A DNA stretch of 64,000 bases, from the NCBI RefSeq assembly GCF_003710825.1, contig NZ_RHHQ01000004.1, positions 124,001-188,000 on the forward strand, given 5' to 3'. Source of the DNA: Brevibacillus fluminis. GTDB lineage: Bacteria > Bacillota > Bacilli > Brevibacillales > Brevibacillaceae. Positions within the stretch are counted from its first letter, which is position 1; every line of letters begins with the position of its first letter. Both the position numbers and the translations under genes were made by a program. The notes under the pieces are model-generated. The model did not search any database. It was not told the origin of the DNA and was given only the letters and a program-made list of their open reading frames with translations. Shown here in pieces: positions 61,548-64,000 of this stretch.

Positions 61548-62579
61548 TTATTTTTTCGGAAACCCGAACTGATACTGCTTAGGAATCGCCGTTTCTTTAT
61601 TGAGTTCCGCGGCAGCACTCAGCGTCCAGTACGGGTTTTTGAGCATCGCACGACCGACTGCCACGAGGTCAGCGTCTTCGTTGCCAATCACGGCATTAGC
61701 AAGGCTTGGTTCATCCAATCTGCCTACCGCGATGACAGGCACATCGAGCTGCTGCTTGATTTCTCGCGCCAATGGAACTTGATACGCGACATGCGTACCT
61801 GGACGGCCTGCCGCCGCAATCGGCCCTTCTCCACCTGCGCTCACATGGAACATATCTACGCCTGCTGCTTTATAGACTTTGCTGAACACTACACTTTCTT
61901 CAATGCCGTAGCCACCTTCCACATACTCCCTTGCAGAAATACGCATAATCAGCGGCATCTCGACAGGCATTTCGCTTTTCGCCGCACGGATGACTTCCAC
62001 GCCGAATTGGGTCAAATCTTTTCCGTATTCATCGCTCCGCTTATTCGTTAACGGAGAGTGGAATTGATGGATCAAGTAGCCATGGGCGCCATGAAGCTCG
62101 ATCGTATCCACACCCGCTTGCACCGCGCGACGCACCGCTTTACGGAATTTTTCGACCATCTCTTGAACTTCTTCTGTCGTCAGCGCGCGGGGTGTCTTCG
62201 ATTTTTCATCAAATGGCACAGCGGATGGTGCTACCGGAACAGCCGCATCTTCTGCTTTGCGCCCTGCATGGGCAATCTGGATGCCCACTTTCGCACCATG
62301 GCGATGGCAAGCTTCGACGATACGAGCCAAGGCCGGGATGTGCTCGTCTGACCACAGTCCCAAATCGTAGTCACTGATGCGACCGTCCGGTTCGACATCG
62401 GTCATCTCGATGATGATCAGCCCTGTACCTCCGATTGCTCGGCTAACATAGTGTGTATAATGCCAATCATTCGCGATCCCATCCTTCTCCGTTACGGAGT
62501 ATTGGCACATTGGCGGCATCACGACGCGATTTTTCAAGTCCAATCCTTTGAGGCTATACGGGGTGAATAAATCCAACAT
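61548..62579 (-). CDS. namA: NADPH dehydrogenase NamA (old yellow enzyme, YqjM-like)
   Basis: 343-residue FMN enzyme reducing activated C=C bonds (enones, nitro compounds) with NADPH; a xenobiotic and electrophile defence in Bacillus. Flavin-tuning Cys and Tyr in PPMCQYS (Cys about 26), QIAHAGRKA, ELHGAHGYLIHQFHSP (the His pair), and AVGRAMLKNPYW. ATG 62579 is set by AAGGAGAG upstream; the ORF extends to 62672 through the operator region and is rejected. Confidence 0.95.
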   Translation of the reverse strand: MLDLFTPYSLKGLDLKNRVVMPPMCQYSVTEKDGIANDWHYTHYVSRAIGGTGLIIIEMTDVEPDGRISDYDLGLWSDEHIPALARIVEACHRHGAKVGIQIAHAGRKAEDAAVPVAPSAVPFDEKSKTPRALTTEEVQEMVEKFRKAVRRAVQAGVDTIELHGAHGYLIHQFHSPLTNKRSDEYGKDLTQFGVEVIRAAKSEMPVEMPLIMRISAREYVEGGYGIEESVVFSKVYKAAGVDMFHVSAGGEGPIAAAGRPGTHVAYQVPLAREIKQQLDVPVIAVGRLDEPSLANAVIGNEDADLVAVGRAMLKNPYWTLSAAAELNKETAIPKQYQFGFPKK

Positions 62580-62620
62580 GGAAATCTCTCCTTTTTCTCT
62601 CAAGCGGTATTCGTCCATAC

Positions 62621-62640
62621 AAATGTATGCACATGCATTT
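62621..62640. promoter_or_regulatory. MarR-type palindrome proximal to namA
   Basis: Inverted repeat AAATGTATGCACATGCATTT, 42 bases before the namA ATG. Similar to the copy at 62657-62680. Likely operator. Confidence 0.6.
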
Positions 62641-62656
62641 ATATAACCGAAAAAAA

Positions 62657-62680
62657 TTACATGCATACGCATGCATTTAT
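62657..62680. promoter_or_regulatory. MarR-type palindrome distal to namA
   Basis: ATGCATACGCATGCAT (62661-62676), a near-perfect palindrome flanked by TTAC and TTAT, echoing the proximal copy with GCATxxGCAT spacing; centre distance about 38 bases. Confidence 0.6.
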
Positions 62681-62750
62681 GATAACGGATTTGATTGATT
62701 TCGTCAATTCGTCCGAAATAGCAGCCTTACCCTCTGGTGTCTGCCACTGG

Positions 62751-62788
62751 AAAAAACCTTCCTCTGTCGTTATGAGGAAGGTTTTTGT
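62751..62788 (-). terminator. Terminator after small gene 62803-62970
   Basis: On the minus strand AAAAACCTTCCTC / GAGGAAGGTTTTT hairpin ending in a T run, 15 bases after the stop. Confidence 0.85.
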
Positions 62789-62802
62789 TTCTTAATTCCT
62801 TA

Positions 62803-62970
62803 TTATCCCAATTCATTGGTTCGCTCACCTTGCTTTTCGCTTGAAACGGTGCCGCTTCCCGCAAATTGGTCCAGCTTATGTTCTTTTTTTGTCAACGAAT
62901 ACCCGTGCATATTGCTTCCGTTATAGCCCATCTCTTGTTTTTCATTTTTCTCTTCGTTTCCAAGTGCCAT
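62803..62970 (-). CDS. Small hydrophilic hypothetical protein (55 aa)
   Basis: MALGNEEKNEKQEMGYNGSN at the start, ending KQGERTNELG; Glu/Lys/Asn/Gly-rich without Cys or hydrophobic segment. GGAGGTG is 8 bases before ATG. Composition recalls minor spore proteins, but I do not recognise a family. A terminator follows. Confidence 0.6.
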   Translation of the reverse strand: MALGNEEKNEKQEMGYNGSNMHGYSLTKKEHKLDQFAGSGTVSSEKQGERTNELG

Positions 62971-63046
62971 GCTTCTTTCACCTCCGTGCTTATTATCACC
63001 CTAAAATCGGAAAAGACCTCTCTCTTCGCAAACCGCGCGTTATAGT

Positions 63047-64000
63047 TCATTCCTGTTCATTTTGATCCCCACTCTCCCTCAGATAGCGGTTCATCCACTG
63101 CAGTATCTCGACCATGCGCCGCCGCCGGTGGGCCGGCTTGCCCGAGCGGGACAGCTCGTGGTTCTCACCGTGGAAGACGCACATGCGGGCCTCGACTCCA
63201 TGAAGGCGCAGCGCGGTGTACATCTGGTAGCCCTCCGGAATCCAGCAACGATAATCCTCGTCTGAGTGGATGAACAGCGTGGGGGTCTTCACCTTGTCCG
63301 CATATCTCAGCGGGGAGTGCTCCCACAGCTTTTCGGGATTCTTCCACGCATCCGCCTGCATCTGATCCGTGCCGAAGTAGTAGCCGATGTCGCTGATGTA
63401 GGTGAAGCTGAACCAATTGGAGATGGAGCGCTGGGAGCAAGCGCAGCGGAAGCGGTTGGTGTGGCCGATGATCCAGTTGGTCATGAAGCCGCCGTAGGAA
63501 CCGCCGGTCACGCCGAGGCGCGCGCTGTCGATGGCGGGATAGACCCGCAGCATCTCGTCCAGGAACTGCATCAAATTTTTATAGTCGATTCCACCATATT
63601 TTCCCCGAATGTCTGCAAAGGCGTCTCCCCTGCCGTCGCTGCCCCGGGGATTGCAGTAGAGAACGACGTAGCCCTGCGCCGCCCATACCTGCATCTCGTG
63701 GAAATATTCATCGCCAAATGCAGTCTTGGGTCCGCCATGGATGTGCAGGATTGCAGGATATCGCTTCTCCGGGCTGTAATCCTGCGGTAGAAGGGCCCAG
63801 CCATCGAAGACGAAGCCCTCCTGGTCCGTGATGGTGTGATGTACCGGCGTTGCGTGCCATATGTTCTCATACGCCGCCTCATTGTAGCCGGAGAGACGCT
63901 CCAACACGCCTTCCTCTAGTGCATAAAGCTCCTGCAGGCGCTGTCCGGCCAAGGAAATGCAGCGGATCGTGTCGCCGCTGATGTCGAAGCAGTCCATGCT
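63047..64000 (-). CDS. S9-family prolyl oligopeptidase-type peptidase (partial, runs off window)
   Basis: At least 317 residues; the frame stays open to the window edge, so the N-terminal beta-propeller part lies outside. The C-terminal catalytic domain is complete: YPAILHIHGGPKTAFG, the Ser in VTGGSYGGFMTNW (about residue 172 of the visible part), Asp in FIHSDEDYRC and His in HGENHELSRSGKP. Cleaves short peptides (dipeptidyl or acylaminoacyl type). The base composition is markedly more GC-rich than the neighbouring genes with different codon choices (frequent CTG, GCC, CGC), hinting at acquisition from another lineage. Confidence 0.9.
   Translation of the reverse strand, partial: SMDCFDISGDTIRCISLAGQRLQELYALEEGVLERLSGYNEAAYENIWHATPVHHTITDQEGFVFDGWALLPQDYSPEKRYPAILHIHGGPKTAFGDEYFHEMQVWAAQGYVVLYCNPRGSDGRGDAFADIRGKYGGIDYKNLMQFLDEMLRVYPAIDSARLGVTGGSYGGFMTNWIIGHTNRFRCACSQRSISNWFSFTYISDIGYYFGTDQMQADAWKNPEKLWEHSPLRYADKVKTPTLFIHSDEDYRCWIPEGYQMYTALRLHGVEARMCVFHGENHELSRSGKPAHRRRRMVEILQWMNRYLRESGDQNEQE

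Overview
The window is chromosomal DNA of an endospore-forming Firmicute. Sporulation and germination genes (a SleB-like cortex hydrolase, an SspP-type small acid-soluble protein, SpoVK and a tricistronic GerA/GerB/GerC receptor), strong AGGAGG-type ribosome binding sites, frequent GTG/TTG starts and the order miaA-hfq-spoVK-hflX-ynbB-glnR-glnA point to Bacillales. The moderate base composition and gene mix suggest Paenibacillaceae, most likely Brevibacillus; that genus call is inference. No rRNA, insertion sequence, prophage or CRISPR array is visible.

Layout. 1-14.6 kb: housekeeping and sporulation-associated genes (lipoprotein cyclophilin, SleB-like hydrolase, SDR, DUF1811, DUF2515, DUF1444 and DUF3900 proteins, a Ser/Thr kinase, a DEAD-box helicase, a phosphodiester glycosidase, an ABC-F ATPase, a lipoprotein, SspP), plus several proteins under 60 residues. 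14.6-20.1 kb: the pyruvate dehydrogenase cluster pdhABCD (minus strand), with a terminator-like hairpin between pdhB and pdhC. 20.3-21.3 kb: an esterase and a small protein.

21.4-33.5 kb is the most remarkable part: a co-directional (minus strand) 13-gene cluster. It encodes a 2-aminoethylphosphonate (AEP) ABC transporter, phosphonoacetaldehyde hydrolase PhnX, AEP:pyruvate aminotransferase PhnW, a saccharopine-dehydrogenase-like enzyme, a DeoR-type regulator, and then a bacterial microcompartment (BMC) module: two BMC-H shell proteins, a CoA-acylating aldehyde dehydrogenase with a C-terminal encapsulation-type helix, a PduL phosphotransacylase, a flavoprotein-like protein and an EutN-type pentamer. 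Proposed flow: imported AEP is converted by PhnW to phosphonoacetaldehyde plus alanine, by PhnX to acetaldehyde plus phosphate, by the aldehyde dehydrogenase to acetyl-CoA, and by PduL to acetyl phosphate. The shell would confine acetaldehyde, as in ethanolamine metabolosomes but without a B12 enzyme. No BMC-T protein or alcohol dehydrogenase is present. The encapsulation model is inference; the gene content is directly visible.

33.8-36 kb: an MgtC-family protein, an M29 aminopeptidase and a Leu-Thr-Ser tRNA cluster with its own promoter and terminator. 36-41.8 kb: a methyltransferase, a His-rich HesB-like protein, a HelD-type helicase, and the SOS locus (ynzC, yneA, lexA) with three LexA boxes between yneA and lexA. 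42-44.6 kb: an AT-richer patch with a MerR regulator-SDR pair behind a 19-bp-spacer promoter, and a macrolide-type glycosyltransferase. 44.6-54 kb: glnA-glnR, ynbB, hflX, spoVK, hfq, miaA, an RsmJ-like methyltransferase and a MATE transporter. 54-58 kb: the ger operon. 58-63 kb: an atypical SDR, an orphan zinc-binding lipoprotein behind two Zur-like boxes, DUF805, and a MarR regulator near namA, which has tandem palindromes upstream. The window ends inside a GC-rich S9 peptidase gene.
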